A stretch of 60,000 bases of DNA from Bolinopsis microptera. Lineage: Eukaryota > Ctenophora > Tentaculata > Lobata > Bolinopsidae. This document shows positions 23,901 to 33,172 of the stretch, one piece after another. Every line of letters starts with the position of its first letter. Within the stretch, counting starts at the first letter, position 1. The position numbers were made by a program, and so were the translations under genes. Under the pieces are notes generated by a model, which was not told the origin of the DNA, ran no database searches, and worked only from the letters and a program-made list of their open reading frames with translations. The stretch lies in the NCBI RefSeq assembly GCF_026151205.1, contig NC_087075.1, positions 3,944,359 to 4,004,358 of the forward strand, written 5' to 3'.

Positions 23901-24731
23901 CAAAGCGGGGTTCACAAGGTAAGTGAAACTGGTAATAATGGGGTTGAAATTGGGAAAGATTTATTTATTTATTAATTAACGAAGTAAGATCAGGAAATTA
24001 ATCTGATCTACGATTATTTTACCATAAATAAAGTTTCTGTTTTTGATTGAATAATTCCTCCCAGGATCAACAAGTACAGATTTGATAAGTCCATGTCCCT
24101 CACTAAGAGATATTACCCCCACACTCATAATATGGACGGGTTCTTCGTGGCTAAATTTAAGAAAACATCTAATGCTATCAAAAGTGAGTGTTATCTTTAA
24201 CTAGTATCTTACTATTTATTATACTTGGTTTTGTGTTTAGGCTTGTGTTTAAATTTAAACTTGGTGTGATCTTGCGGAATAGCAGTAATTAGCAGTACTG
24301 TTGCTTTAAGATATATTACAATTTTCACAAGAAAATTAGTATACATTTCTTAGTAATATTTACAAAAAATAACTCAAATAAACTTCTTTTGATAAGTTTA
24401 CAAATTCTTAACTATTTCAGCTGTTAAGGACGATTCACCAGAAGTCAAACTATCAGACGATGAAGATGAAGAAGATGATGAAGACATGAATGATGATGTT
24501 GTAGATGGTGACGAAGAGATGGAAGGTGGTTTAACCGATACAGACGAAGAAGATGAAAGTAAGGATGCAGGTCCTAAAGATGAGGAAATGGAGTGTATTA
24601 CCGAGACCAAGGAAAACGGAACTGAGGAAGAGAATTCAGAAAAAGCCGACCAGGAAAAATCAGAGGAAGTCAGTTCAGTGCAACCTAAGAAATTGAAACG
24701 GAAGAAAAAGAAAACTAAAAATGCCACTTAG
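5948..24731 (+). CDS. NOP2: 25S/28S rRNA cytosine-C5 methyltransferase NOP2/NSUN1
   Basis: Fifteen exons: 5948-6047, 6167-6385, 7148-7219, 7401-7510, 7677-7767, 7878-7983, 18901-19004, 19513-19637, 20032-20155, 20443-20586, 20756-20862, 22778-22901, 23789-23918, 24065-24183 and 24421-24731. Phases close to 661 residues. NOP2 is a nucleolar SAM-dependent m5C methyltransferase of large-subunit rRNA, also needed for 60S assembly. Visible are the basic N-terminus ([10 protein letters not shown]), the acidic stretch, the pre-catalytic [18 protein letters not shown], the SAM loop [12 protein letters not shown], motif [13 protein letters not shown] with one conserved Cys, motif [11 protein letters not shown] with the second Cys, [18 protein letters not shown]-like ending, and an acidic then Lys-rich tail. 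Intron 6 (7984-18900) holds a complete antisense gene. The gene follows RRP36 by 313 bases on the same strand. Confidence 0.95.
6885..7073. repeat. Short tandem repeat, CACTAATTAGAATTATCATAA type
   Basis: About nine imperfect copies of a 20-22-base unit built on ACTAATTAGAATTA lie in NOP2 intron 2, ending about 75 bases before the exon 3 acceptor. Each copy holds an ACTAAT branch-point-like motif. Confidence 0.85.
8060..11112. repeat. 38-bp minisatellite, about 80 copies, in NOP2 intron 6
   Basis: From about 8395 to 11112 the sequence is a nearly perfect head-to-tail array of a 38-base unit (about 71 copies) containing the palindromes CATATG and GTGTACAC and the motif GTTACCATAACAACC. The 5' 300 bases (8060-8395) are diverged copies with indels, so homogenisation increases away from the exon edge. 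Rare variants (GGCCACC for GGCTACC, CATGTG for CATATG) recur in scattered copies. The array starts about 75 bases after the exon 6 donor. No coding potential. Confidence 0.97.
11113..12062. other. Sequence downstream of the MFSD11-like gene, within NOP2 intron 6
   Basis: AT-rich, no convincing open frame on either strand. It would contain the 3' UTR of the antisense transporter gene. The stretch at about 11720-11760 (GCCCGTGGTAACAGGGACGA) looks like part of a dispersed element but has no second copy in the window. Confidence 0.5.
12063..17805 (-). CDS. MFSD11/UNC93-like major facilitator transporter, nested antisense in NOP2 intron 6
   Basis: Eleven exons read on the - strand: 17805-17670, 16595-16518, 16406-16264, 15965-15854, 15554-15436, 15241-15037, 14694-14577, 14292-14166, 14040-13923, 13733-13617 and 12202-12063. 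The phases close and give 470 residues (family about 450). MFSD11 is an orphan 12-TM MFS protein of the UNC93 group. Matches include the N-terminus [30 protein letters not shown] (family 'AAVLWTAQG'), [22 protein letters not shown] and [15 protein letters not shown] (family 'SAPAFAIFKFVQS'). Exon 2 begins inside a tandem repeat, and four splice junctions are copied by tandem repeats. Intron 2 is 111 bases, a multiple of three, and has no in-frame stop. Substrate unknown. Exon 6 is longer than expected and its N-terminal half is poorly conserved. Confidence 0.9.
12198..13355. repeat. 47-bp acceptor-spanning minisatellite, intron 10/exon 11 of the MFSD11-like gene
   Basis: About 22 copies of a 47-base unit. 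Read on the - strand, each unit ends in ATAATTTACAG (or TTAACAG) followed by GTATAC. The copy at the array's low-coordinate end is the real acceptor of exon 11, whose first bases are GTATAC. The unit therefore comprises 41 intron bases plus six exon bases. The array is interrupted near its far end by a 101-bp inverted-repeat insertion. A few copies carry small indels (GTATGTACC, GTATAATTG) that define a higher-order pattern. Confidence 0.95.
13238..13338. mobile_element. 101-bp MITE-like insertion in the 47-bp array
   Basis: An inverted repeat of about 35 bases per arm (GGGGAAGCCAAGGGG at the left, its complement at the right) interrupts the array between TA dinucleotides at 13236-13237 and 13339-13340. 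The flanking array resumes after it. No coding capacity. TA target duplication fits Tc1/mariner-type mobilisation, by inference. Confidence 0.8.
13485..13640. repeat. 70-bp duplication copying the exon 10 donor of the MFSD11-like gene
   Basis: On the - strand the end of exon 10 (TTATCAACTAG) and its donor GTATACTCTCAA are followed by a C/G-rich tract and then by a second copy of the exon tail plus donor (13541-13560 on the + strand). The period is 70 bases. The intervening ACCCCCGGCCCCC motif is itself repeated 2-4 times. Confidence 0.9.
14301..14368. repeat. 29-bp repeats adjoining the exon 8 acceptor of the MFSD11-like gene
   Basis: Two and a third copies of a 29-base unit beginning ATTACATTACACCAG. 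The last copy runs into the - strand acceptor TCTCTCCAG at 14293, so this array too is flush with an exon. Confidence 0.8.
15366..15436. repeat. Short repeats starting at the exon 5 donor of the MFSD11-like gene
   Basis: On the - strand the donor GTATGTAACACC is followed by further copies of ATGTAACACCTTT separated by ACTTC. The repeated motif begins two bases into the intron, so the copies resemble the donor without its exon side. Confidence 0.75.
15671..15878. repeat. 52-bp donor-spanning array, exon 4/intron 4 of the MFSD11-like gene
   Basis: Four copies start at 15671, 15723, 15775 and 15827. On the - strand each copy contains the last about 20 bases of exon 4 (ending TACTTTTACCTAG) followed by the donor GTTAACACATCTC and further intron sequence. 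The copy at 15827-15878 is the genuine junction; the other three lie inside the intron. Use of any decoy would translate CTA GGT TAA, an immediate stop. Confidence 0.95.
16198..16258. repeat. (TGTACAGA)n short repeat
   Basis: About six copies of an 8-base unit just beyond the exon 3 donor of the antisense gene (donor at 16263). It does not include the splice site. Confidence 0.85.
16574..17500. repeat. 37-bp acceptor-spanning minisatellite at exon 2 of the MFSD11-like gene
   Basis: About 25 head-to-tail copies of a 37-base unit. On the - strand every unit reads a T-rich tract, then TTTTACAG (or TTACAG), then GGTTCTACAGTCTGTC. The last unit is the real acceptor (AG at 16597-16596) and the first 22 bases of exon 2. 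Variants are a G/T change just after the acceptor AG and a few T/G/C changes just upstream. Because 37 is not a multiple of three yet the array is stop-free in all - strand frames, any upstream acceptor could be used without an immediate stop. Confidence 0.96.
18107..18140. promoter_or_regulatory. Candidate promoter of the MFSD11-like gene: CRE and CCAAT box
   Basis: GTGACGTCAC (18107-18116) and a GCCAATAGG box (CCAAT at 18136-18140) lie about 300 bases upstream of the antisense ATG at 17805, in a locally GC-richer patch (GGAGCGCGGCG). CREB/ATF and NF-Y are the known binders of these motifs; promoter function is inferred. The rest of 17806-18900 shows no gene and is NOP2 intron. Confidence 0.5.
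19091..19505. repeat. Repeats of CACGGTAACACCATGATAAC, NOP2 intron 7
   Basis: Interspersed short units (CACGGTAACATCA, CACGGTAACACCATGATAAC) make an irregular higher-order array filling most of intron 7. It ends CACGGTAACTGTTCAG, that is, the last unit merges with the acceptor of exon 8 at 19512. Confidence 0.9.
19842..19861. repeat. G-run in NOP2 intron 8
   Basis: A run of G broken by a single C, on the coding strand. A matching C-run on the coding strand occurs at 7350-7368 in intron 3. Lengths of such runs are error-prone in assembly. Confidence 0.7.
20218..20347. mobile_element. 130-bp hairpin MITE-like element in NOP2 intron 9
   Basis: Arms 20218-20272 and 20294-20347 are near-perfect inverted repeats (about 54 bases, starting GCATTCTTGTGTAAATTTG), separated by a 21-base loop. 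No coding capacity. In the pre-mRNA it would form a long stable hairpin. It could be a foldback MITE; no clear target duplication is visible. Confidence 0.8.
20873..22095. repeat. Purine-rich ATAGAGGTTAGATAGAGG array, NOP2 intron 11
   Basis: More than 100 irregular 8-13-base units built from TAGAGGTTAGA, TAGAGGTAGA and TATATAGAGG, with higher-order blocks. It begins about 10 bases after the donor GTAAGT of exon 11 and is strongly strand-asymmetric, with purines on the transcribed sense strand. The GGTTAG motif occurs but not as a regular telomere repeat. Confidence 0.93.
23066..23775. repeat. 21-bp array with E-box and branch-point motifs, NOP2 intron 12
   Basis: About 34 near-identical copies of a 21-base unit containing TGATCACGTGA and CACTAACC. 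Each unit has the bHLH-zipper E-box TCACGTGA and the branch-point-like CTAAC. The array ends 13 bases before the exon 13 acceptor, so its last CTAAC sits about 20 bases upstream of the AG, a normal branch-point distance. Long open frames on both strands here are by-products of the 21-base period. Confidence 0.96.
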
Positions 24732-25329
24732 ATTTGTTAAGTTTTACGGGATTTGTCTGATTTATAATACACCTGGGATCTGTCTGATATGTTTCATTTT
24801 CACCAGATTTTCTCGCTCTTTGTTCCCAAACATGATCAAGGTGGGGGCTTTGACTTTGAGACTTTGAGTTTTAAAACCTATAATTTATTATGTAATTTAT
24901 TTGCTTTTAACGACCGTTTACGTTTTAGAAATAATTTGTTTCATTGTCTTTAAACCAGTTTTCATCTTAGAGGTGTAAATTAAAGAAAGGCTTTAAACCT
25001 GAAAGGAAGCTTTTGTCATAATATCCTAAAAAGTTAGGTTAACCAAGTTTTGAGCTCATAATTTCGCGGTTAATGAGCACATCAGTGTAATTGTAACGTT
25101 AAAATTTAACACAATAGTCTCATCAGTCATTATATTTGAACTTATATATATAGTTCAAACTCACCGAGTTACACAATAACATTCTGTGCTCTACTGCTGC
25201 ACTGTAGTTTCAACTATTTAGCGAGCTCGCCGGCCCAATTATCACCGTATTTATCCCCATCTCACAAGTTCGAACCAATCATGATACCTAACAAGGCTGT
25301 GAAGCTCTCCATATTTGGTGAGGTGAGGG
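24732..25329. other. NOP2 3' flank
   Basis: AT-rich, with no open frame of note. It should contain the NOP2 3' UTR. A short inverted repeat (TATATATATAGTTC region near 25140) is the only visible feature. Confidence 0.5.
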
Positions 25330-25915
25330 TATGTTATTACCATATTAATTATTAGGTGGTTAACTTCTCCCAGAATAGTGTAACTACTAGAGCAGCTAAT
25401 CCAGGGTGCTGTACAGCTGCTGGGGACTGTGATGAGAGGTTGATTTAGATTTCGAAAAAGACCAGAACTTTTTGTTGATAAGATTTCTGTTATCATCATC
25501 TTCAAAGTTTGCGTCCAATTTTGCATCAACGAGATTTTTAAAATCCCTCCTAGCTTTGGAAAATTTTAATTATCTATTTGGATTAGAAGACTGTTTCCAT
25601 TCGTCATGTAGTCGTTCTTTTTTTCTACATAAACTAAAGACATCTGAGTCAAACCATGGGGGTTGAAATTCGGGGAGACAGATATCTTAGGAATATGGGA
25701 ATCACAATGAGAAGTGAATATAGTATTGAAAACTGACCAGGCCTCTTCGACTGGCTTACCACTAAGTAGATATTCTCAGTTTTCAGAATTTAATGTATTA
25801 TTTAAATTGGTCCAATTGGCCCTTTTGAAGCTATAGATTTTTCGTTTGGTACATTTTTCTTATAGCGTTAAGTCTTATGTCCAATCTTGAAAAATAAATA
25901 AATTATAAAAAACCT
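25330..25915 (-). mobile_element. LINE ORF2 fragment (endonuclease-RT linker)
   Basis: Read on the - strand from about 25665, the frame gives PPWFDSDVFSLCRKKERLHDEW, then a basic stretch and KFWSFSKSKS, the pattern of the linker between endonuclease and reverse transcriptase in jockey/CR1-type LINEs. It has in-frame stops and no RT core. The segment 25767-25915 is repeated at 46296-46580, showing it is part of a dispersed family. A decayed 5'- and 3'-truncated copy. Confidence 0.6.
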
Positions 25916-25927
25916 CTCTTATATTCA

Positions 25928-26003
25928 CAATACTATTTACCCCCTTTACTATTTACCCCCTTTACTATTTACCCCCTTTACTATTTACCCCCCTTACTGT
26001 TTA
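25928..26003. repeat. (CTATTTACCCCCTTTA)n repeat
   Basis: About five copies of a 16-base unit (TTTACCCCC) immediately following the LINE fragment. It might be the simple-repeat tail of that element (read on the other strand it would be at its 5' side), so the link is uncertain. Confidence 0.75.
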
Positions 26004-26693
26004 CCCCCATTCTAATTCGATGTTAAAGATGACAGGAATAAAAAATAGTTATATGGAGGTTTTTAAGAAATTTGCGCAAAATACGCGCCAGCATGTTATA
26101 CGAAATTAGGTAAAAACCCCAAAATCGCCATATTCAGGTGCCTTAAAAACCATGTTAAAATTGAGTTAGAGATCTGAAACTTTGCAGGGCGTCTAGACCT
26201 TGTCCAAATCGACTGTAAACAAAATTTCATGTTTCAGCAGTATCGGCAAGTGGGTTTTCTGGAACCCCTGTTTTGCAACAGATTGTCGTGAAGGATATAT
26301 ATATATATTTCATGGCTGGACTTCTACACAATAAAAGAAAGCGGTTGTGATTAGATCTTCGAAAGTCTTTGCATCGTTTATTTACATCAATTCTGAGAAA
26401 TTATATCATTAAAGTAACTACAACAAATACGAATCATATACAATTGAGAATAAATACAAACTAAAAGCAGTGGGAAAATCTGATGAACTGAAATTTAAAA
26501 AAGAAACTGAAAGCCGTTAAAAATGTACTCTTATCTTATCTCTTATCTAAATACTGATAACTGATTCTCGGAAAATCACTTAAAATCACAACAAAAACCT
26601 GTAAAATTTATATTTAAGTAAAAAATGTAATATGCACGTCTCTGGAATAATGGTATAACTAAATAAAATCTACAAAATATACTAAAACTAAAA
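26004..26693. other. Non-coding stretch next to the Penelope fragment
   Basis: No open frame. Contains a (TA)n run near 26300. The part nearest 26694 is probably the 3' untranslated end of the Penelope-like element. Confidence 0.4.
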
Positions 26694-27485
26694 CTAAGCT
26701 CCGGCAGATTTAAAAAGTAGATGGTTACTATCAAGGGTGTTCATACCCCCAAACCGTTCAAGGGTTTTCAATTGGGTCTGGTAGAACCCCTCTCTAGCTT
26801 CCATAGCCTTTTCTTTGTCTGCTTTACTAATATTAGGCTCAAATACTAAAGCGTCTACTATAATGACAGAAAGGTGCTTACTAAGTGAGGAATTATAGCA
26901 GGCTATGGTACTAAAATCTAAATCATGATCAATATCTAAAAAATGGTTAACTAATTTACAACTTCTTATACCTTTCTTTATGTGACTCTTATGGTTAGAG
27001 AATCTCTTAGGGAGATTTGAGGTAGTATAACCGACATACGACTGTTTACAAGTCTTACACTCCATTAAATAAATGAGGTTATAACTCTGACAAGATATAT
27101 ACTTAGTTATAGGGAAAACTTGTTTAGAATGGTGACTACTAAAATTGGAACAGGGGGACAGGAAATTTTGCTTACAAACATAACATTTACCACAAGCATG
27201 GCACCCTGGGTCGACAGCCCCGGGAACCGCCCTTAGACTTTCGGAGTCTGGTTCCTGGATCTGGCTTGCAGTTGTTTCTCTCTCATTATCACAGTTTAAA
27301 GTTCCACTGGCACGGTACTTATTGTGTACAAGCATGCCACCGATAGTTTGATTCTTTCGATGACTCACGAATACACTGTCCGCACGTACCAGCTTCTTCA
27401 GGGCCGGATCAAGGTTGAGAAGGTGCTTATACTTATGGATAATGCCCCCCATGTTGGGAAGTGCTGGATTTTGATCCATCACCAT
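26694..27485 (-). pseudogene. Penelope-like element, C-terminal GIY-YIG endonuclease fragment
   Basis: A 263-residue open frame on the - strand. The N-terminal part (HKYKHLLNLDPALKKLV, then DSVFVSHRKNQTIGGMLV) corresponds to the linker after the RT of Penelope-like retroelements. The zinc-finger-like CGKCYVCKQN follows, then the GIY-YIG domain: NLIYLMECKTCKQSYVGYT and RFSNHKSHIKKG carry the Y, the YVGYT and the Arg/His of that nuclease family. These elements use the domain to nick the target. The RT domain is absent upstream, so this is a 5'-truncated copy, the usual fate of such insertions. The frame itself is intact, so the insertion may be fairly young. Confidence 0.85.
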
Positions 27486-29067
27486 GGGTATTACTATTAT
27501 ATGTATGTATAGACGCTTTGGCAGTCAATTGTAGCCTACATTTAAGTGTCCGTAGACTCAAAAGTATAAATGATACAGTCATCTCGAACCACAGGTTTTA
27601 AAGATAATCGTTTAAGCTTTAGTTTAGATTGTATTGAAAAATAATTTAAGGTCGTCATCATCACTTGATGACGTCATCAAATTAAGTGTTTTTAAAACTT
27701 GATTTTTGACAAAGTAACAACTTTTCAAATCGATTTTACACCACTAAGAAGTAATTTTATTCAAAATCTGAGGACATTATCATCTTAGATAATTGTTCAA
27801 GCATTCCGAAAATCTACCGGAAAATTTTCCTACCTTGCTCCTTCATAAAGATATTTGCTATTGAAGTTAGCGCTTTTTTGAAGAATAATTTTATAAAAAC
27901 ACAAAAGTTGTGAATTAGTATTCTCTGGTGTTGGGCCATCCCTTGGATTGTGGAGCTCAATTTTGCTTCCTAAAGGTCTAAATTGTGTTATAGGCTAGTT
28001 TTAAAGTTGAAAATCGAAAAGTTGCACACGTGGGGTCACGCCCAAATTGATTTAAAATTGCTAAAATCACTGAAAATTGTTATTTTCATGATTTTTATCA
28101 ACTTTGGAGTCCCGTTGTGATCCAAGTTCTTTTTGAAATCTTCTGAAACTTTGCATGCTTATCAAACTATATATAAAATACCACTATGCAAAAATTTACG
28201 GTGATTCATTGTTGTATGCGCACGGAACGTTCGCTCAAAGTTTGCACGTGCGAAAGGTGATAATTGTGCTCCTGTATGATTTCGTTTAGATTCTACTTTT
28301 CCACAACAGTAGAACAATATATTATATGAATTTGATACCAACTTGAAAGAATTTAAATTGACATATTCAGTCAATGATCGACAGATATGCTACTTCAAAC
28401 ACAAGGAAATGTTTTAAGGCAATTTTAAAGCGTTGAAATTACATCCTTATAATTATTAACTTACAACTTATTAATTAAGTTATCAGTTGACCCTGACATT
28501 GAACAAAAAGAGATGATCGTTTACCAAAACTCATAATAAATAATTATGGGTATAGTTATATCTGTTACTGGAAACTGGTGTAAACACTAATTGATAACCG
28601 AAACTAGAATGTCGAGTTCACGCTTTTACAATTTTCAAACTCGAAATACGTCTACTAAGTGACTTAAGATAAGGTTGACGAAAACTGTGACGTTATGGTT
28701 CCTCACAACTATGACGTAAATTGATTAGTAACAAGTTAAATTCCATTGCTTATCGCCTTACAAAATACCCCCGACAATTCTCGCCTACGTCAGAGATAAC
28801 CTGTTAGTGTTGAATTCTCATGGGTATCTTTGTTAGACATGTAAAATGAAACCTATATGGACCGTGGTGTTAATTTTTTAGTACAAATTACGTAACAGCA
28901 AGAGTACTGATAAACCATATATGGTGGCGATTCAAGAACAAACTTTTAATTTTATAATGTCGTCATATAATTACTGATGATGTGTGACGCGATTGTGACG
29001 CAAAGTGACGCAAAATGTTGGGAGTTTCCTGGCAGTTAATTAAGCTCTACCAGATTGTAGCATGAAG
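27486..29067. other. Non-coding region between the Penelope fragment and the Helitron promoter
   Basis: AT-rich with no gene visible. It includes the 16-base perfect palindrome TTGATGACGTCATCAA at 27665-27680 and three closely spaced GTGACGC motifs at 28984-29008. The Helitron 5' terminus probably lies in this stretch but I could not locate it. Confidence 0.5.
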
Positions 29068-29075
29068 TATAAAAA
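29068..29075 (+). promoter_or_regulatory. TATA box, candidate Helitron promoter
   Basis: TATAAAAA lies about 30 bases upstream of a possible start, and a good donor (CCCTT then GTAAGTAATG) follows at 29167. This could be spliced to the acceptor TTTTCAG at 29764-29770, just before the first predicted ATG at 29827. Inferred only from motif spacing. Confidence 0.4.
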
Positions 29076-29826
29076 CCCACCTGTCGCCTCAGTGCTATAA
29101 AGATTTTTTCAAGTTGTGTACTTCGTTATAAAAGCTTTGAAATACTTAGTTTGCTCATTTTCCCTTGTAAGTAATGATTTTTGGCCTTGTGTCTGTCTAA
29201 GTCAAAAATGATTTCACGGCTTCGCATACACCGGGCACCTTCTTTGTCTGCCTATACGTGGCATAAATGTGAAACAAAATCATATTACTGAAGCTTTATT
29301 GCGACCCTTATAACATTATACTTCATTTAATTGATTTGATTATCTTAGTCTTTGCGTCAGTCATTTTCAGTTTTCCAAATAAATTATTTCATACGGTCAT
29401 GTCACGTGATCGAAACAACATTTTAAACCTGTGTCCTGTTGGCTGTTTGGTGATACGGAGTCAGTGTTCAGAGATGCATGTTTTAAGTTGGTTTTAATTG
29501 TCGGGGGCCCTTGCAGTTTGCACTTTTAGAAAAAACCTTATAGCTCGACTGGAGATCGTGGCTAAGCTATAAATGATATCATTGGATCAACTGAAACAAG
29601 TTATTTCATAAGTACTAGTTCTGGCTAAATCGCATAATGGCATTATTTTCTTCTGGAATTTTATGATGTCCGTTAACATAATATTCGGTAAAATCACATA
29701 TGATAAGTAAAGGGGTTGTCCTCTTTTTTCATCCGTATACTGTTAAATATATAAAGATAGGAGATTTTCAGTAACCAATAATTTATTTTATGTAGTGGAT
29801 AACATTTGCATCGTGCAATAGCTGAC

Positions 29827-32800
29827 ATGTCAGGACCCAGAGCTCAACTTATAACGGCCTGTTCAGAGAGAATAAAAATCCAGGTATGTCCAATTATAAT
29901 TATATCGACAGAATACTGCATCGTATTTATATTCATAGCAGACATTTATTATATAGGTATAATAATTGTAGTTTTGAGTAAACATTTTTGTTGCACATTT
30001 TGTTCAAACTTTGTGTCTATGTGTACTCGTTGAGTTATTGAGTACTACCCAAGACTCACGCATAGCAGTTGATAATACAACATTCCATTTCCAATGCTAG
30101 AGAGTCACGGAATTCATTACGCATAGTATTGGTACAAATAATGGTGAGCAGTGCATCTGTATAAGCTGTCTAGTACAAACTCCAGTGGTTTCAGGCTGGG
30201 TGAGTAAACTCTCAACTATATAGATTTTCATTTTGTAAGTTTTCGTAAATTTAAGGGACCATAGTTATATGTTATAAATCTTTGTATATATTTTGGTCTT
30301 GTGTAAATGTAATTGAAATACATTGCAGATGTTCAGCTTCTTTGAATTTTAAAATTATAAAGTACCGTAGTGTCATTGAAACTATCCTGATGGTGTTGCT
30401 GTATCTATATTTCATAGTAAAAATATATTAGAAGCTCCTGAATTTTCAGAATATGGACAGTGATATTGATTATTAATTGAATTATTACAACCTCTTTGTC
30501 TAAATCAGTTAACACTTTTTCAAAAAGGTGACACTCGTTTAATTATAATAATTTTTCAGGGGATTGAAAATGAAAACATACTTGAAAATTATGAAAACGA
30601 GTTTCCGCCACTTATCGAAGCTGAACTTGCACCTAAACCCCATAATCAGGTTTTTAATGACAAAATCACAATTATTTTATCATGTTGTTGCACGGTTAAT
30701 TGGCTGTATTGTGGATAAATATTTTATTTCCGGAAAAAATATTTGAAGACGTTTTATAAATAGCATGTTTTACAGGAACTTTGGAGTCAAGTTGTCTCAA
30801 ATCCAACACTCATTTATGGGTTGGCATCCTCTGAAGCTCCTGAAAATTGTTATGTCCAGAGGGTGAGTAAAACTGTTAATTCAATGATTACCCCATTTTA
30901 TCGGATCCTTTTTTATTAAATTCAGGTTGCTGTAGACAAAAACACAAAATATATTAGTAATAGTGTCACTCTCGAGTTGATTTAGATTATAAGACAAAGC
31001 TTTTTTAAGTCGATGAAAATTACAGGAAAATGATTACTCATGTGAAAAGACGACAACTGGGGTTGGAGTTCTTATACTGAAACAGAAAAACAGTAAATGT
31101 AAAACAACACAAGCTCAGAGATTCAAGGAGAAAGAAAAAAAACAAAAAGTTTGTAACTTGACTTTAATATAAAAAAGGCTTATCAAAGTGCGATTACTTC
31201 CTTAAAATTAATGATAATAACAATCAATTGATTTTTACTTTCTATACAATTACGATAAGCATTGGCAGGCTTATAAAGCTAAGGTGAGTAAAAACAAACA
31301 TGGACAATGCAGAACAGAATCCCTATCATTTGGAATTAATTTACACAACGGATTCGAAAGACTAAGCCTACGAGAACAGCTGTGCAACAATTCAAAAAAT
31401 GTAAGATTATAATTATTTGCATCCATAACTGTTCGTCTCTGACTTGTAATTAATTATCTGACATTTTCTTTTTATTTAGCTGTATAATTGTGCAGCGTAA
31501 ATCCATTTTAGGTCGCGTAAAATTTACACTTTACCAATACCACATACTTATTTGTCCCGCAGAAGAAAATTGTTTCAAATATATGTTATATCAACATAAT
31601 ATTTACATTAATTATGATATTGTACAAAATTGCAGGAAGAATGTCATTCATACGAAAATAGGACAACAGGGGATGAAGCTGTCGCACCAAAAAAGAAACC
31701 CATTAGAAAAACAAGAGCTCAGCGAAACAAAAAGAAAGAAGAAAAACGAAAAGTTTGTAAAATTCATTTTTTGAAATATTGTGATGTTTTTGATTAAATC
31801 TTTTTATTGCGCATTCAATGCAGACTAATTGGCACTCCTTCCTAAAGAAATAAATTAGTATACGATGTGTAGCGATTAAAATATATCAAAAGGTACTTAA
31901 ACATCGATATTGTAACGAATTACATGAAGAACAATTTGCAGGCTAAGGCTTTACAGTTAGAGATACAATTACTAAAGCAGTTTGACGAAATAGAAATTAT
32001 ACAAAGATCAATATCTATCGAAGAAGAAGAAAAACATGAAAAAAGGACTGCAAAAAGAAGAAAGAAAGCAGCTAAAGTAAGTCTAGTCGTGAATTTATTT
32101 AAAGCTCATAATTATAATTATTTGCATGACCAACTTCTTATATACGACAACTTGGTTCATTTTGAGGTTTCTTATACTTCATTCCCAGTGCGAAATCATC
32201 AAAGACATTAGTGGAGGAGGAACAGACAAACAATTCACAAAGAGTTTCAAAAGAAATTCGAAGAGAAAACGAATAGGAAGGAAATATAAAAAGCAAACTT
32301 CTGAGTCTTCCGTACACAAAAAAGGTAAGAAAATGTTATAAGAGTTGTGTTTATAAGTTGAGGATATAATTACTTTTACAATGTGGTGATTTTTTAAAAG
32401 AGCAGCTTTCTGTCCGCAGGTCTTATTGATAATTTAGTATTATGATCCTCAATGTCTGGCATTAGAAGGCTTTCGTAACCTTCGAGACTGCTTCGACTTG
32501 TTTTAGTCATTATTTTCAATCTACAGCCGCACTTTTCAGCTTTAATTAGAAATATTATAGTTTAACGTGCATGATGCAATCATAGACGTCACAAAATATT
32601 CCACAATTTGTTAATTATAATCCCTTCTTTCACTTTGAAATGTTATTTTCATTGCACATTTTCGAAATACATGCCACTTCTAAACACAAAAATAATCAAC
32701 ACATTGGCCAAAAAGTACGCACTGTACGAATTTTTTAATAATTACGTACGCATATTGTTTGAGCTTAAATTATAATATCCGGTCAATTATTACATATTCC

Positions 32801-33104
32801 ACAGTCTCAATATGAACGTAAATCCTCCATGTAACGATACTTAGCCTTTATCTAATACTTTGCGATCAGAAGGTAAACAAAGTCATTAAAAATAGATAAG
32901 ATCATGTGGGTGCTATCAATCACATTGCTATTTGAATTTTATAAGTTTCTGCGCGAATAGCTAGCCTCGCTGCACAGCTGTAGTATGTGAGGCCAATATA
33001 TCTTACTACATGTACGATTCGGTACTTTATTATTTTAGATCCCGAGAATGTGAATATATTTGAGACTCGCACCAAATCTTTTCACCAGCCTGTTTGTTAT
33101 AATC
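29827..33104 (+). CDS. Predicted 5' exons of the Helitron protein (basic, low-complexity)
   Basis: Candidate exons with good GT-AG borders: 29827-29883, 30560-30649, 30776-30862, 31026-31148, 31269-31400, 31636-31752, 31942-32076, 32189-32324 and 33039-33104. The first seven are all phase 0. The last two give phase 1 and join at 33173 to the long Helitron frame without a stop. The product starts MSGPRAQLITACSERIKIQ and is mostly Lys/Arg/Glu-rich. The exons at 31026 and 31636 encode related peptides (TTG...AQR.K.K.EKK), suggesting exon duplication. No domain is recognised. An independent host gene read-through is the alternative. Confidence 0.45.
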
Positions 33105-33172
33105 GTAATAATAATAACGATTATATTCTTTATGCAGTTCTTGTTAAAAAATTTCTGTACATTGTATTTCAG

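Noticed and set aside
23059-23975. Long open frames on both strands with 7-residue repeats (HRLVSRD, TCDHVTL)
   Set aside because: By-product of a 21-base tandem array inside NOP2 intron 12.
26694-27485. Stand-alone homing endonuclease gene (GIY-YIG)
   Set aside because: The N-terminal linker and CxxC motif match the C-terminus of Penelope-like elements.
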